Source: Membranipora membranacea
Lineage: Eukaryota; Bryozoa; Gymnolaemata; Cheilostomatida; Membraniporidae
Assembly (NCBI GenBank): GCA_914767715.1
Contig: OU612065.1
Span: 29,326,001 to 29,390,000, forward strand
Direction: 5' to 3'
Length of the DNA stretch: 64,000 bases
The position numbers and the translations under genes are program-made. Below, in pieces: positions 10,561 through 24,300 of this stretch (positions within the stretch are counted from its first letter, which is position 1; every line of letters starts with the position of its first letter). The notes beneath the pieces were generated by a model that saw only the letters and a program-made list of their open reading frames with translations, made no database searches and was not told where the DNA came from.

Positions 10561-10877
10561 CAATCACTATGTTTCCATGAGTTCGAACTGAGGCTAATTA
10601 GCCTTAGCTTCGAGCTATGGAACTGCATCCGAGATCGGCCTGAGCTCGAAGGTTCAGCTCGCACATATTGGCTCGCAGTTCAGCGAGCTCGCTGGCGGTT
10701 AGCATCAAAGACTCTGACGCGGGAGGCCGGGGTACAAATCCCGGCGGCGGTAGAATTTTTGATGTTTTTTTTTCTTAGCTCTAATGGGAATGGCTGCATA
10801 TTTCGAGATCGAGCCAAGAGGTGACAACTCAGCTCGATCTAGGCCGATCTCGCAACTCACATGGAAACATAGTGAAT
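10561..10877. mobile_element. Foldback element with tRNA-like core
   Basis: The ends CACTATGTTTCCATG (about 10565) and CATGGAAACATAGTG (about 10860) are inverted. Within them lie a second inverted pair rich in CGAGATCGGCC / GGCCGATCTCG and a tRNA-like stretch at about 10697-10747 ending CCGGGGTACAAATCCCGG, which resembles a T-arm / pol III B box. The tRNA-like part resembles those at 53.8 and 55.0 kb. It is a non-autonomous, probably SINE-related element; the 120-codon ORF over it is not a gene. Confidence 0.6.
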
Positions 10878-13800
10878 GAGCCTTGGTGAATGCTAGCACC
10901 CATCGGTTACAAATGTTACAAATATTCTCACAGTTGCTGCAAATGTAGACATAATTTGTGCTCTCAAACGCTGATTATTTAACTATGATAGACAGATTTT
11001 ACTTCATATTTTGAATTTACACATTAATTACTATTATGACTATGTTATTAAAAGATTTCAAGGTTACTTTCTTCTGTCCTGAATCTGACCATGGCCAGGA
11101 GCCTTAGCATAGTATTAAAATAAGTTTCAACTCAACAAATATTCCCATGAAATGAGAAAAAGAGAAAAAAATCGCTAAAATTGAAGCCAAAATTTTATAA
11201 CGTCTCCCGTCACCACCTCATACTATCTATACTTCCGCCTCAGGTTTTTTTGGGGTCTGGTTTACAAAACGCTACTGCTCTGACCCTCACAACTTTAATT
11301 CTGATTAACTGATTCCTGATTTCTGATAAACTGACAGAGACAGAGAAATCGGATGTTTGGAATGGATATGCTACAAAAATGTAAGTTGAATGAATAATCG
11401 CAGTATACTCATCATGTTGCAAAATATTTTGCAACATACCATTATAGCCCGAAACATAGCAATAAACATAAACACCACTGCACCAATAATAGGTCTAGCT
11501 AAACAACTGTCCAGTACACATTTTGGTTACTATACCTCTCTCACTTTAAATTTCGCTTTGATTCATAATTGCATCAACTGTCAACTCCAATGTATCCTAG
11601 TGTAACATAGTGTCATAGAGTGTCCTCTTGATTTGCCATCAATATAATTAGATGTTATACGTGTGTCCGGGATGGTGTTGATCTGATGTTACGGTGGAGA
11701 TATTTTGTTTTTTTTAAATTTTGGAAAGTTTAACTGAAAATTCATTAAATGGACAACCAAGCAACATCAAGGTTTCTCACTCGGTATCACAGGGTATCCG
11801 GATATAAATGCACATGACGTGTCGCAAAAAGCAGTAGTTCCCCCAAGCAGTACAATATTTACCACTAGAATTTGCAATAATATCCACGTTTTGCCATTTT
11901 TCACACAAAGTTCAAAATTTAATTTCAAAATCAGTTCTTTAATACATTTGCACTTATAACACATCTATAACATCATTTATAATGTGATACATGATACATC
12001 TCATGGATATGTGTAGAGCAAGTGATAATTATCCAAGTTCTTTTCCGGTTTTTGGCAAGGTCAAACAATTCTAATTGCTGCTTTAAAGTTGACCAGTGTT
12101 GGGATTAGTTCATGCTTCAAGATATAATAACACAAGTGCCTGCAAAAATTAAGTATCATTTGTAGCAGTCACTCTTGATATAAACATTATAATTTATCTG
12201 TAGATAATAATTGTTTGTTATCGGTTAATAAGCTCTGCATAGTTCCCATGCCATCGGCAGCTTTTTATTTCCACTCTAGATACACAGGTGCATAAGATTG
12301 TATATTTTGTGTTAGACCTATTGAATATTTCAATTCTGCTGTAGATTACAATATATTAGCCCTGATTTTGCATTTGCATTGAACTGAATCATATCGCTCG
12401 GTTGCGAGGAGGTTGAGTGGCCAGCTATTTAAAAACTGAAAGATGTTACAAAACTTTATAATTCAGATTGACTGATAATAAGAACCGGTAGTGTTGTTCC
12501 CCCCCCTCCTTACGGTTCATAATTTGTGTATTTTAAACTATTTTTATGATCACATTCTAATAGAATTTGGCGGAGGGAATCCTGAGAGGCGCCAGAGCGT
12601 GGGTGGATAACACCAACTGGGAATTAGGCTTTGGAGGGTATTTCAAGTTTCCCTTGGCGGGGTCTGAAGTCGCCAAAGCATTTAAAGATACATTAATAGA
12701 TATGGAAACCAGACAGGGCCTCTTCTCTCGCTGATTCTGATGCAGGTTTGTGCAATCATAGAGCTTGTATGACTCCAATAAGGTTTCTAGAGGGGGGTGG
12801 GGTGGGGGCTGTGCATCCCTTTCGCTCCTGAACTACCGGATAGTTTGAATTATTTCTTACTCAACAGGGAAAAAAATTTTTATTGGAATCTTAGTGTTGT
12901 TATTTCGAAGACAAAGATTATATTGTATATTATACATATTATTCTATTTATATATATGTATGTATTTTGATTTTTTAAATGAACGTTCATTTCCCCTCAT
13001 TATTAGATATCAGTCTCAATGATAGCCTTTAGAAAAAAAATCAAAATCGAATATGGTTATTAATTTAGTTTATGTGAACTCCACATTCTGGGCAAGTAGT
13101 ATAGGTTTCATATTCCCAGAAAACATATTTCAAAATATTATGAGGTATACTCTTCAAGGGATTTTTGTGGCATTCCTTCATTCCTACATGCATGACGCCC
13201 TGATAAGACAAGAATTACCTTGAGTTTTAACAGGTTCAAGGACACAAAAATACAGGTATAATAATATGTTTTCATGATGTTTACTGTAAGTTTCAATTGT
13301 TTGAGCATTGTGAAATCTGATTATTTCAAAGATAAACTAGGATTAAGTTCTCGGTTTTTTCCTTAAGTGTACTCCTTGACCTGGCAGCAGTAACATACTT
13401 TCCCACCAAATGCCTAACAACCCATCTACGCACTGAAGCTTGTAACCGCTGTCGCTGTATGTTTTTAGATTGTTTGTTGTATCATGTTTCCTACAAATCG
13501 AGGTTATTTTGGTGATTAGTCCTTGATCTTGTGATAAATCATGATTTGTGTACCACAAGATTACCTCATAGCTCATCACTGTTTGTTTTGCTGAGACTAA
13601 TGGTGACAAAAAATATAATGATGGTACAAGGAATTCCAAACCACTTCACTTGGATGTTTCGGGTCTCTGTTTTTATCATTTTTTTATTAGTTGTTTTGAT
13701 TATAAGAAGCCGAATCACCACCATAGACGGATATGAGATGGATTTGATTTTTCTTGAGTCAGACCAAAGATTATAAATACATATTGGCCATTGGTCAGAC

Positions 13801-15029
13801 TGTGTTTAGGTGATGCGTAAACTGTACATGACATCTCAGTTTTTTGCTGTTGTATTATGAACACCAGCTGTGGTGAGGCCTAAATTCTGTGTTCTATATG
13901 TAAGTTTTTATGCATACTTCTTGCTGAAAATTGCTGAAGAGTAGAGATATCCAACTCAGAACAGAAAATTTGCATGAAATTAAAGATTTAGGTATATATA
14001 TTATAATTCAATAATATAATATCCTCATGTTTTAGAATGGTATTCTAACCATTTTATAGTATTCATCGAGAGATAAACCGGGGCAATTCCGAGCATGGTG
14101 AATAATTTCCGAATCAATGAGTAACTGTGTTGGCTACATACAGTATACAGGCCTGTAGCCTCCCCTACAAAGCTAAATACAGTGACCTAAAAACATTATA
14201 CTGGATAATCCATGTCAGAAGCAGCTTCCCTGGGATTTCTATTTGCTAATTATAGGCCTCAAATCGCTTGGGGAAGAGCTTACAGTACCCTCCTGGTGAT
14301 GTTTCAGACTCCCCTCAGATTTTTCTCTCCCTTACCGGTTTTTTAAACTACGACCCTGGTATATATAAAATTATATGGCTGATTTTTAAATTCACTCTCT
14401 CACTCGCCATCAGCCGCCGTCACTTAACACTAGCAGAGTGTAGAAACAGAAGTTTTCACCCCAACCTTTGTGACACATGCTATGACATTCATTCATGTAG
14501 TCTTTAGTATGTTTAATTCTGGAACTGAGTTGTCACCTGTTCCTTCATATTTTGGTTGATGACCCTGTCCGATATAAATTACTCACACCTATTACTAAGT
14601 CACTCTCTCTCCTGAAAAGCATTGTTAACTTCAGAATATATTGGCGGATGCACACGCAATGTTGAAGCTGGATCTTTCAATATCAGCATTCAATTCGATA
14701 TCAAATTCTCACATCATGTCAGTAGGAAGAAAACTGGAGTACTACTTCATTATATTATTAGGTGAGGACCATGTTGACTTGCCTATAATTATACTCCGAG
14801 TTGAGTTATATGAAAACTTTTTTTCAGAAATTAAGTTATATTCTGAGGAATGCAATGTAAAAAACGAAGCTAAAAATAGAAAGCCTACATTCAGCTGTTA
14901 GAGAAATATTTTCATAGTTTTTCGACACCCATTCATTGCTTCGTTAAAAGTCAGAAATATTCTCCCACCGCTCGCAAGAGATATCTCATCTAGTGCTGTG
15001 TTGAAGTTTGTGTCACTTTTGCAATAGTA
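10878..15029. other. Long gene-poor interval between ADPRM and the CACNG-like gene
   Basis: No gene model could be assembled. The interval is AT-rich with homopolymer runs (poly-C near 12498, poly-G near 12790) and AT microsatellites near 12940 and 13990. One coding-like stretch (12563-12742) is listed separately. ORFs at 13343-13639, 13531-13776 and 14641-14901 overlap each other or lack any domain or splice context. Confidence 0.45.
12563..12742 (+). CDS. Orphan coding-like exon, unassigned
   Basis: After cattctaatag, a plausible acceptor, an open frame of about 57 codons ends in TGA. It has normal codon texture and an aromatic/charged composition (WVDNTNWELGFGGYFKF is recognisable in it), and is more GC-rich than its surroundings. 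It could be the last exon of a plus-strand gene whose other exons I could not find, or a fossil. I do not recognise the family. Confidence 0.25.
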
Positions 15030-18000
15030 TCATACAGAGGTGGTCTTACATTTGACCACCCTGTCACTTTCAGACATATAGCTGTCATAAGATGGCAGGC
15101 CCCTCATAGCTGGACACTTGCTGCTGGTTATCGGTATAGAGCACTTGCTGCTGGTTGACGGTAATGAGTTATGTATTGGTGACGATGATGTCATGAATTC
15201 ATCAGGAGGTAGAATCGTTGTCAGTGGTAAGATTGTAGATCCCGTATCTGACACGCTATCATAATGAATATTGTTCATCATCGTTGAGTTATTAGCCAGC
15301 TTTTGTGTCTCATTGATATGGTTAGACATCAAGGGGGTGGTGACAGAATGCAGGTTGTTATGAGATTCAATGGTGGTTAGCATTGTAATATGCGAAGTAT
15401 CTCTGTTTATAGAGTAACCACTGTAATCGTGAGGGGTGGTGTCAGGCATATGGCTAGAACGCCTTGATGCCTCGCCATTACTACTCACACTGTAATTTCG
15501 GCTTGTTTTTCGTCTGAAATAGTTGGTAATATGATCGGCCTTTGATTTGTGAGCAGTGAGTTTGGCGTGTCTCTTTTTGACACTCTCCTTATGGCGTATT
15601 ATGAACAGATATACAGATAGTACGCCTGATATCTCGTCTAGACAGAAGGCCAGAGTTAGCATAATAAAGGAGGAGCCATATGTATATCTAAATGAGGCTA
15701 TTTCTCCTTCCGGTACATGTGGTTGGTGGTTTGCCTCTCCTGTCACTGCTCCCATGAAAAGGATACTTCCAACTAACAGACTCATACCTGTAATACAGAC
15801 ATCATTTATGGTTTATCAAGCTTTACCTAACAATCCACCAAAATATCTACTACATATAATAAGCATTGTAAGGAGTTGTGTTTTCATTTCAAATAGTTGG
15901 ACAACTCCTCGGAGAAATGTTAACTTGATTTCTCTTCGATCAGGGTGACTGTCCCAAGCTCCCTGCTATGACCAATGGACAGAATTTGTTGAATAAGACA
16001 AAATGATCCTTTTTTGGTCATATTATATCAGTTTTTAAAATTGGTTGTTCAATGCCAGGCCATCTGTTGGCTTAGTAAAATGTTATCAATAGTGAGCTAG
16101 TAAAGCCAATGTGCCACTTTATGGATGTACACCTAATTGGGCAGGTCAAAAAGTATTCCACTGATGAGTTCCACCTGATATTCCGGTGCAATAACGGTTA
16201 ATGGTGCATTATGTGAATATTGTCGATACGCACCTGACGCTACGAAGAGACATCCTGTTAAAAATATGAGGTATCTTTTTTTTCCGAAGCAATAAGCCAG
16301 CAAGCAGAATACGTCACCTGACAACTCCAGAAATATACTGAGCATTGGAAATATAGTAGTCTTTTTGGAATTTTCTGTAATGTGAAAACAAAAAATACCA
16401 TATAAAATAACAGCAATGCATAGAATATAGTTTTCTAAAGATGTTGATGCCCTTTGGAACATGACCATCCACAGAAAGTGGAACTATAAGATCTAGTGGA
16501 ACTATAAAAGTTCTCTGTTCTGAAAACTTTAGCAGGCAGCTCACTATAATTGTACACTATTTAAATTCAACTAGCCAAATTAACTTTTGCCACAGGGATA
16601 TTGGAGGCTCAGAGTGGATGGTGGTTTGGGTTTTGATATAGGGCAATGATTCCGAATATAATAAATAACTTAATATGATGCTGGGGTGTCTAAATAACCG
16701 CATCACACAATTTAACTATGGGTTAACACCAGGTATGAGTGGCTTCTGCTGCATCGAAACAGGCCATACTGTTCTAGATACTAGAAGGATCAACATTCTA
16801 CATCAAACTTTGGTATCATGCATGTGTGAGGCTGGTTCCATTTTCGAACGCCCAGTAACATGCACTAAGGCTAAGGATCAGGGACTCCTGTACTACCCCC
16901 TTAATGGGATGCAGCAGAGCTACCTAGGCTGGTGGGTTCTCACAGCTACTTACTCATGATTCCTTTAAGAAGAGATTCTTCCCCAGCCTCATCAACCATA
17001 TCTGGTCAATAGTGAGGTTAGCACAAAAAAGAAAATGTTGAAACCTAGCGGAACCCCTGATGTGAATTTTTAATGTCAAATTATCCAGTGAAAAATATTG
17101 AGTTGTCCAACATGCTAGTGAGAGAAGACAACTATAAAAATATAGAAATCTCCAAACTACTGATGCATAGGTTATTCACTGCAGCAATAGTGCTCAAACT
17201 CTGCCTGGGTTTCTGGTCTGGGTGTGGCACTCACTCATAAACCACAGCACACTTCCAACATTCTACCAGCCAGGGTTTGAGCACTCATACTATTGCATGC
17301 TGATGTGGTGGAGTTGAAGCTGCAAAATGTTTCCGATAAGATAAAAACAGTCAGATAAATTCGAAATTAATTTATACAGATGAATTATGGGTAAGTTGCG
17401 GATATATTCTATGAAATTACTTACTCATGATGCCTGCTAGTATGGACTCATCTTCCTCACTGTCCTCCATCTCCTCTGAGGTAAGATATCGAGTATTAGA
17501 ACATTCAGCCGGTGTATAATCTGCATCAACGCCATCTAAAATATAGAAAGAAATGTTATCTATGTAACCTTTGCCTATCATGAACCTGTGCTGAGGTAGG
17601 AGGCGAGACTACATTTGGACACTGGACATATGTCGAGTCAAGATAATAAAATAAATGTTGTTTTCACTAGTTAAAATATTAATTATGAAATATATAAGCA
17701 ATCACAGCATATTTCCTGGATATTGTTGTATATCGATCAAATTTCAGATTGCAGCATAATTGATGCCAACTTTTTGGCTTTATAACATCACAGCAATGAA
17801 CTCCCTCTTCAGTGCATTGATCATAGCACCCTATCGGCTGTTCAGTTCAGTGGCCTAGCTTTCAAAGAGCCAATGAGATAGTAGAGCAGAACCTATGCAG
17901 AAGCTATTCAATTTTGATTACTAGCTTTGTTATAAATGTGAACAAGCTCTAAATTTTTTCTTCTATCTGGGCGTTGACGGTTGGAAACATTGGTGTCAAT

Positions 18001-21000
18001 TAGTGATGCGAGGGCACTCCCACCAAGGAGTTTGGTCCCAGTCTCACACAGTCTGGAGCTCACGCTCTAGCGTCGTGTACTATAATGTAATCAAGTATTT
18101 GATTTTATTTGCCGTATTCATGTGCGGACATTGATGCAGACTTTTCAGATTTTGTAACGCGGCCGTTACGCTTGATGATGCACTCTTCTTTAGTGATTAA
18201 ATCTACTAATACGTCTCATGTGGCCTCATTAGTTCAATAACCTCCCCTAGTCGCATGCAGTTAGTCGCATGCAGTTATGCGCCGACTCTATGATTGAAAG
18301 TATATGACGCCTGTATGGGCCCAGACACATTGAGCTTTGGTGCCTGCCGAGGCTTACACAACGTCAACTTGTTAAACGGCAGCAACCTCAGCTGATCTCC
18401 AGCGGTTTATTCGGATTTCGCAACTTTGGTGTGATGTCAAAGCGATGAACTCCCTCTCAGTTCATTGATCAAAGTAAACATTATAGATTTATCATCAGAT
18501 GGGCGATCCATATTAAGCGAGTAATTATGATTCTGCAAGTCTGCAACCTTGGTCAGTGTGACTAGACAGATTAGTAGAAAACAGGGGATTCGGGTGTGCC
18601 ATAAAGAGGGTTTCCTAATTGCCCATTGCTCATACAGAGGCCGCAATGCTTCTAAGAAAAGTAAAAATAAGTGTCTATAAATGAACTCCCGGAGCATGCA
18701 GCAAAATACCATCAATTGAATCAGGCCAAGAATTGGACCAATAACACTATGTGATGCTCATTGACATGAGAAAAGTTATGGTAACGCAAAAAAAGCACAG
18801 TCTTTACCAAAATAACAAATGTTTTATGATTCTCATTACTTTGTTTATACTCAGCGATTGAGTCTTCTGGCTCATAAAATATTTCATGGAAAATCTGATC
18901 AACCTCGGCTCTATCGAACCCGCCCACTGATATTTTATATTGTATGGATGATGGGTACATATCTGACCCTGACCCTGACCAAGCGTATGGCTATTCATTT
19001 ACACGAACCGCATTATTCATCTTTGATTGGTTCACAAGTTCAGAATCTAGCCTGGCCTGAGTTTTTGAAGTTGTTATTGGGACATCAATCAATGCATAAT
19101 AATGTGAAAGCTGCCAGATTCATAGCTTTATTTAGATTCTGACACAAAGCTTTATACTGATGGCATATCTCCACAGATAGCCACGCTATGTATTTTACCA
19201 CTGATCCACATATTCATATCAATGTACCCGCCAGACCCCCCACCCACATATTATCATCTTATTCATGTCACCATCAGCCTATCTGGCAAGAATCTGAAGT
19301 CTAGAATCTGCTCCCAGCTGATATCCACCAAATTAAAAACAAGTTGAATTGATCAAGTTGAACTCAGCTCTATCCTCTCAGATGCCTTTTTACTACCTAA
19401 TGATGACAGCAGATTTGTTACCCTAAGCAGCAACCACGTTGCTTGCCAAATCGTCCTGCACACAGCGTCTCAACCTGGGAGGACCAAAATCCCGAGTTTT
19501 GCAGTTACCGTGTCACATTGTGGCATTTCAAAGGCGTGATATGCCCTATGCATAAACAGCTGAGGGTATGGGGGCTCTGCAAGCCTCCTCCACAGGTCCG
19601 GTCACCGAAACCTAGAGAGCAATTTAGGGCTCTGCAGATGAAAAATTATAATTATATTACAAGTTGTTAGTAGATCATCAATAAATAACGTAAACTGCAT
19701 CCCGGTTATTGTGTTTCATATATTACTACATCAAAATGTTTCTTTATAATCATACAACTAGAGCCTAGACCACACTGAGAGGAAATATCAATCTTATATG
19801 AGAATTATGCAAAATCTGAGTTTTTAGCTCATATTGAAAAATTGCCTGACATGAACCCCGAAACCTGAGTAACTCGGGCTAAATCTGAATGGTTGAGTGC
19901 GCTGTCTGTGCATGATATCCTTTGCTACCTTACGCATAGAGCCCACAGTATTACATATATAGGGTGTTAAGTTTATAATGCTCAGGATGAAAATAAATCT
20001 AATCAAAAGGATGCTGCTTGAATAACCTGTTCATTAAGTACTGAAAAGAGGCTTGTAGAGAACAAATTGGCGGACATATTTTTTTATTTTAGCATAGTAA
20101 CTATTTAGTTGTAAGGTGCTGGATGGTATTGCCTCCTTCATGTGTTTAAGATAGATGTTGAGCAATGCCCAGGCCACAAATTCCCTGGAATAGCAATGTT
20201 AGTGAGTGTTGACTTGTAGTACAAACACAACAACCCTCTACTTTGGATAAGCCTGTTATGACACTTGTGGACATAATTGGATAACTCCAATTATGTTATG
20301 TCGTATTCTGGCTCTTGACATGACTCTCAAGCCTTTATAGATTAATAATCAATGAATCGCATCACTCCCACAATCATAACATATGTGATGTTGCTGCTTC
20401 TGCTGCTGACAGTGTTTGTATGCTGCCTCAGTCTGTTATTGAATATGTGTCTTCCAGACACGAACAAATCCTGATGCATGGTAAATTATAGTAGTGATCA
20501 TTATTATTATTGTCGTCGGCATTGATATGAATATAATATATATCAGTGGTTGTCGGTGATCCATACATTTAAATTAGCGAAAACTTTGTTTAATACGAAA
20601 GTTTCAAGATTTTGTTGCAAGGTGTAAGCAAGGAGTCTCTAACTCCTTGGTGTAAGCGAGATGCTTTTTTCTAAGAATCAGCTATCTGCTATTTATAGCG
20701 AATAAGTTTGTATTTTTAAAATTCTTTACGCGCTTGTTTCACTTTGTTTGACACCATCAGTGCTGGCATTGGTTAATAACCATCTAAAGATGGTAATGAC
20801 ACCTAAAACTGCTGATCAATGTTAATTTTGGAACATGTAAGCCCTTGGAGAATTCGATGGCTAGTGCAAAGTGATTTTGGTGTCTTCAGTTTAGTAACAA
20901 AGTGACTGACGCACAAGCAACACGTAACTAATGGTGATCTGTAATGACACACAGACAGAGGATGTTTAACGGCCTCAATACTACTCAAGGCCTGTCATGA

Positions 21001-21384
21001 AAACCATAGTACCACTATACTCCTTATCTGTTAAAAGTCTCAAATTATACAACGGATCGAAGACTCATTTACATTCTTGTAGAATAAGTTTCATTGATCT
21101 GGAAACACTGACGAGAACTCACCTATATATTTTGAGCAAGATCTCCACAACCCGAAATGGGTTGAGACAAATATCTCCGTCTGGTTGTAAGGGAAAATAC
21201 CGAGTTTTTTAACATCTCCTTTATAACGCTCCTTAGTGTGTAGCCAGTGATCACTGGTGACAGACATGATTAGGAGGATGGTAGACATGCCCGCACATAC
21301 ACTCGTAGATATCATGAGGATCTTTTTCCTCTGTGTTATACAACTCATCTTTTGTTCTAGGATATCTGTACAATGCTGTTGCAC
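15030..21384 (-). CDS. Voltage-dependent calcium channel gamma-like (TARP/CACNG family) membrane protein
   Basis: Minus-strand exons are 21123..21384, 17425..17535, 16234..16374 and 15030..15787, all joined in phase 1, giving 423 residues. An extra 87-nt phase-1 exon at 18840..18926 fits in frame and would give 452. Four membrane segments are visible. The first loop has the claudin-superfamily signature, W47 then GLWRSC (78-83) with a partner cysteine in the next exon. TIFPMLS before TM2 and FIIRHKESVKKRH after TM4 are typical of CACNG proteins, which chaperone and modulate AMPA receptors or calcium channels. The long Ser/Thr-rich cytosolic tail ends TTSV, a class I PDZ ligand like the TTPV of vertebrate TARPs. 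An alternative start at the second Met (MSCITQ) would shorten the N-terminus. Confidence 0.8.
17180..17303. repeat. Short inverted-repeat element in CACNG-like intron
   Basis: GCAATAGTGCTCAAACTCTG near 17183 faces CAGGGTTTGAGCACTCAT...ATTGC near 17270-17296 in inverse orientation, enclosing about 70 bp. It is MITE-like. Confidence 0.55.
17793..17822. repeat. Degenerate AATGAACTCCCTCT palindrome
   Basis: CAATGAACTCCCTCTTCAGTGCATTG resembles the perfect palindrome at 40093-40123 with a damaged right arm. Confidence 0.45.
18443..18470. repeat. Degenerate AATGAACTCCCTCT palindrome
   Basis: GATGAACTCCCTCTCAGTTCATTGATC. The left arm is complete and the right arm shortened; same family as 17793 and 40093. 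Confidence 0.5.
18840..18926 (-). CDS. Probable extra (possibly alternative) exon of the CACNG-like gene
   Basis: The 87-nt minus-strand exon lies between ataaaatatcag and a weak GTAATG donor. It is phase 1 at both ends, exactly as needed between exons 1 and 2. Its frame reads GGFDRAEVDQIF... and an acidic stretch, with good codon texture inside otherwise non-coding DNA. It would lengthen the first extracellular loop by 29 residues. The weak donor suggests alternative use. Confidence 0.5.
19020..19205 (+). repeat. Dispersed repeat, copy 1
   Basis: About 185 bp sharing blocks with 34275-34475: GTTATTGGGACATCAATCAATGC versus GTTACTGGGACGTCAGTCAATGC, CTGCCAGAT..ATAGCTTTA, and TGTATTTTACCACT versus TGTATTTTACCGCT. 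Non-coding; class unknown. Confidence 0.6.
20271..20296. repeat. Short palindrome
   Basis: ACATAATTGGA and TCCAATTATGT face each other across 4 bases. Confidence 0.6.
20629..20650. repeat. CAAGGAGTT palindrome, shortened copy
   Basis: CAAGGAGTCTCTAACTCCTTGG. The left arm has lost the TTAGAG part present at 45306-45336. Confidence 0.55.
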
Positions 21385-24300
21385 TATTCGAGTATCAATA
21401 TGGTGATTATAGACCTTTCATTCTACAGCGGATGGCCAAAACACCTGACAGGAATGTATATCTCGGCTTTTTCTCTGGAAACAAAGAAAGCATGGATTTA
21501 TAGTGAAATAATCGATCAAATAATGAAACAACTAATTCAAATCTATTAAAAATACACCTTCATGACTATTTGGCAAGATCCGTTTCATATACAAAGAGAT
21601 GTAAGACCAAGCTTTATAAGGGGTTATGACTTGATCATATTGTTACTTTCTCACTGGAATTTTGGGGTACACATGGTTCTGGAACAGTACTCAGTTGTCC
21701 TTAGTTGTTTTAATATAACACAATTAACTAATCTGCATCAAATAAATCTGGCTTGAATGACAATTTCAAGAGTTTTTTTGTCAACCGTTAATCTTACCAA
21801 TACTACCCTTGATATCCAAAATTCTTTGAGCCCCAAATAGTTATGGTCTACCATGGTAGAATATCGCAATTGAGAAAATAAATCCGTTTACACACTCAAT
21901 TTCTTGTTTGTTGCTCGACCAGTATCCATCCCGAAAACAGAAGCCCGCAACTCAGTCATGATACTGAACCCTGCCCTGATGTGAACTTCTGTTTGCAGCC
22001 CTTGTAGTGTGCCCACTGATGTGACAGTTTAAAGAGCCTCCAAATTTAAGGGAGTTACCATGACCTCAAGGATGATTGCAATTTTCTTAAAACTTTTAAA
22101 TCATCAGACACAAACATTTCATCTCATGATTGACTCAGCCTAGCAAACAATAATGCTTTCTTGGTTAGTTTCTGTTATTGCTCTGTATACATGAAAAACA
22201 ATAATGATATTAAAATGAACCTACCTCTTTCAGAAGAGATTAATATATCACATTTTGTTTCACAACGTTCTCCGAGAGGTCATTTCCACCTACTGTTGGA
22301 CTTTCTGACTCTTGGAAAGTGCATCAGCATAAGTTGCACCAATCAAAGCATTGATAATGTTAATTACCCAGTAAACTTTCAGCAAGGGTATTTACTGTTC
22401 GCTTTATTGTAACATCATGTCCAAGTAAATTGCCAATGAGCAAATCTTGTTGCCATTATTGAATTTTTCGTCAACAGCCTGTGTCAATGTATGCAAAGCT
22501 GTCAAAATTCAGCACTCTACCTAATCATCACATGCTATCCATCCTATCACGCTGAGAATCGGCGACAGCGCTCGGCAGCCTGCAGCATTCATAAGTTTTA
22601 CTTCATTAGGCTATGATTAATCGACTGGAATTGAGCCATCCAAAAGTTAAACAATAATATATATACAACCTAGTTAAATACATTTAAGTTCTATGCAGTA
22701 GAATTAGGAGGCAAAATGATGACATAAGGTCCCATGAGCTCTCATAAGTTTTACTATAATTATATTATTTTGTTACTTCCGAGGGCAATGAATGACTAAT
22801 ACGCTTCCTTACTTCACAAAGAAAAAATCTTCAGCTTAATTGAACCTCCGTTACTTATCAATATTTCTCCGCACCAGAAAACCTGTTATGATAACCTTGT
22901 GTGGCCTTACAATTTTGCACCGGGGAAAAAGAAAACATCATTGCCCTGTCATGCTACTTCAGCAATAGTGCAGTAAGTTGGAGTCTTTAAAGTGAAAAGA
23001 ACAAGAATTAGAACATATCAGCAGAACAACACTTATTGATTTGCCTCTATTTTAAACTATCTTTTCACAGCCATTTCCTGTGAAGAATGCGTTTTCGTCA
23101 CGTTGAATCACATGGATCTCTGTCATATCTTTTTCACTGAGACACTTGAGAAACTTTTTTGTTAACTCCTTGTCTATAAAGGGGAAAGTAGGTGGAGATG
23201 AGAAAATAAAGTTTTATCTCCGCCCGGGGAGGGTGAAGGCGTCGAGCAGGGGCAAAAGTTTGGGAGCTCAGACTATCTCCTGACCAATATTCTGTCCTTA
23301 GTTGTAAACAGAGTTACCTACTCACATTCTCATAAGAAGATGACTCCTGATATAATCTCCATTTTTTGTCCACAAACAACCGTGTAGACAGACATATTAT
23401 ATCTTTCATTCGTTGACACAAGAAGACTCTTCGAGCATATTTATTTTGAATATATATGTATGTCTCAGCAAAAATAATAACATAATATCATATCCATCAT
23501 ATCTCATCTACCTTCCTAATAAAAAATTATTTTCATTGCCCAGGTTTGCATGTCACAAAAATGAATGGCACGACGCTGAATAATAAGTAGTAGTATTGTT
23601 ATTCCTCCTGGTTCCATATAAGTCCGCAATCAGTTCACAAGAGGTCAGAACTGTTGTGAAGGCCTTCACAGTGATTCAGGTTACTCAATATAACCAAAGA
23701 GTTACTCCTTGATGTAACACAGACCAGCATTATGGTTCAGTCTGGATGTGATTCTTGGAAGTGTTCAAAAGAATTACCTTAGTTTACTCAGCAAGCAAAT
23801 GGCATCTACGATCATCATTACTGATATATGTACGGAGCATTGCTGACTGACTATTTTCTCTAGTTCAATGATACCCCCATTTAAAAATGTGCACATTGTA
23901 ATCACAGGCGCTGAGGGGAAAACTTTTGCGAAATTAAATCATTGAAGAAATTTCGGTTTTTCGTTATGTTTTTGTTTGTATTAATTTTTTACACCAAAGG
24001 GGGTTTCCGATATGGCTCAGACCATGTGAGTAGTATTGACCTGAATGTTCCGGCATGATATCATCGATAAAATTGCTTCAAATGCTTTTATTACAGACTG
24101 CAAAATATGTACAATCCCAATCAAAGCTTATTGTTGTATTTATTTGGCCTATAAATGCTATGATTAAACCGTATACACCTGAATGCATTCCACAGAACAG
24201 AATCATGACTATAAATGAATGTGTAATACTAAACTTTCTAATACAGAAATTACTTAACATCTATAGCAGAATAGGGTTGCATGACTATAAAGTATTCACA

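Noticed and set aside
10462-10824. 120-codon plus-strand ORF
   Set aside because: It runs straight through the foldback/tRNA-like element at 10561-10877; composition follows the repeat and there is no domain.
13343-13776. Overlapping ORFs on both strands (98 and 81 codons)
   Set aside because: Neither shows a domain or splice context, and they overlap on opposite strands; most likely chance.
16675-16959. 94-codon plus-strand ORF inside the CACNG-like intron
   Set aside because: No recognisable domain or signal peptide and no neighbouring exons; not enough to call a nested gene.
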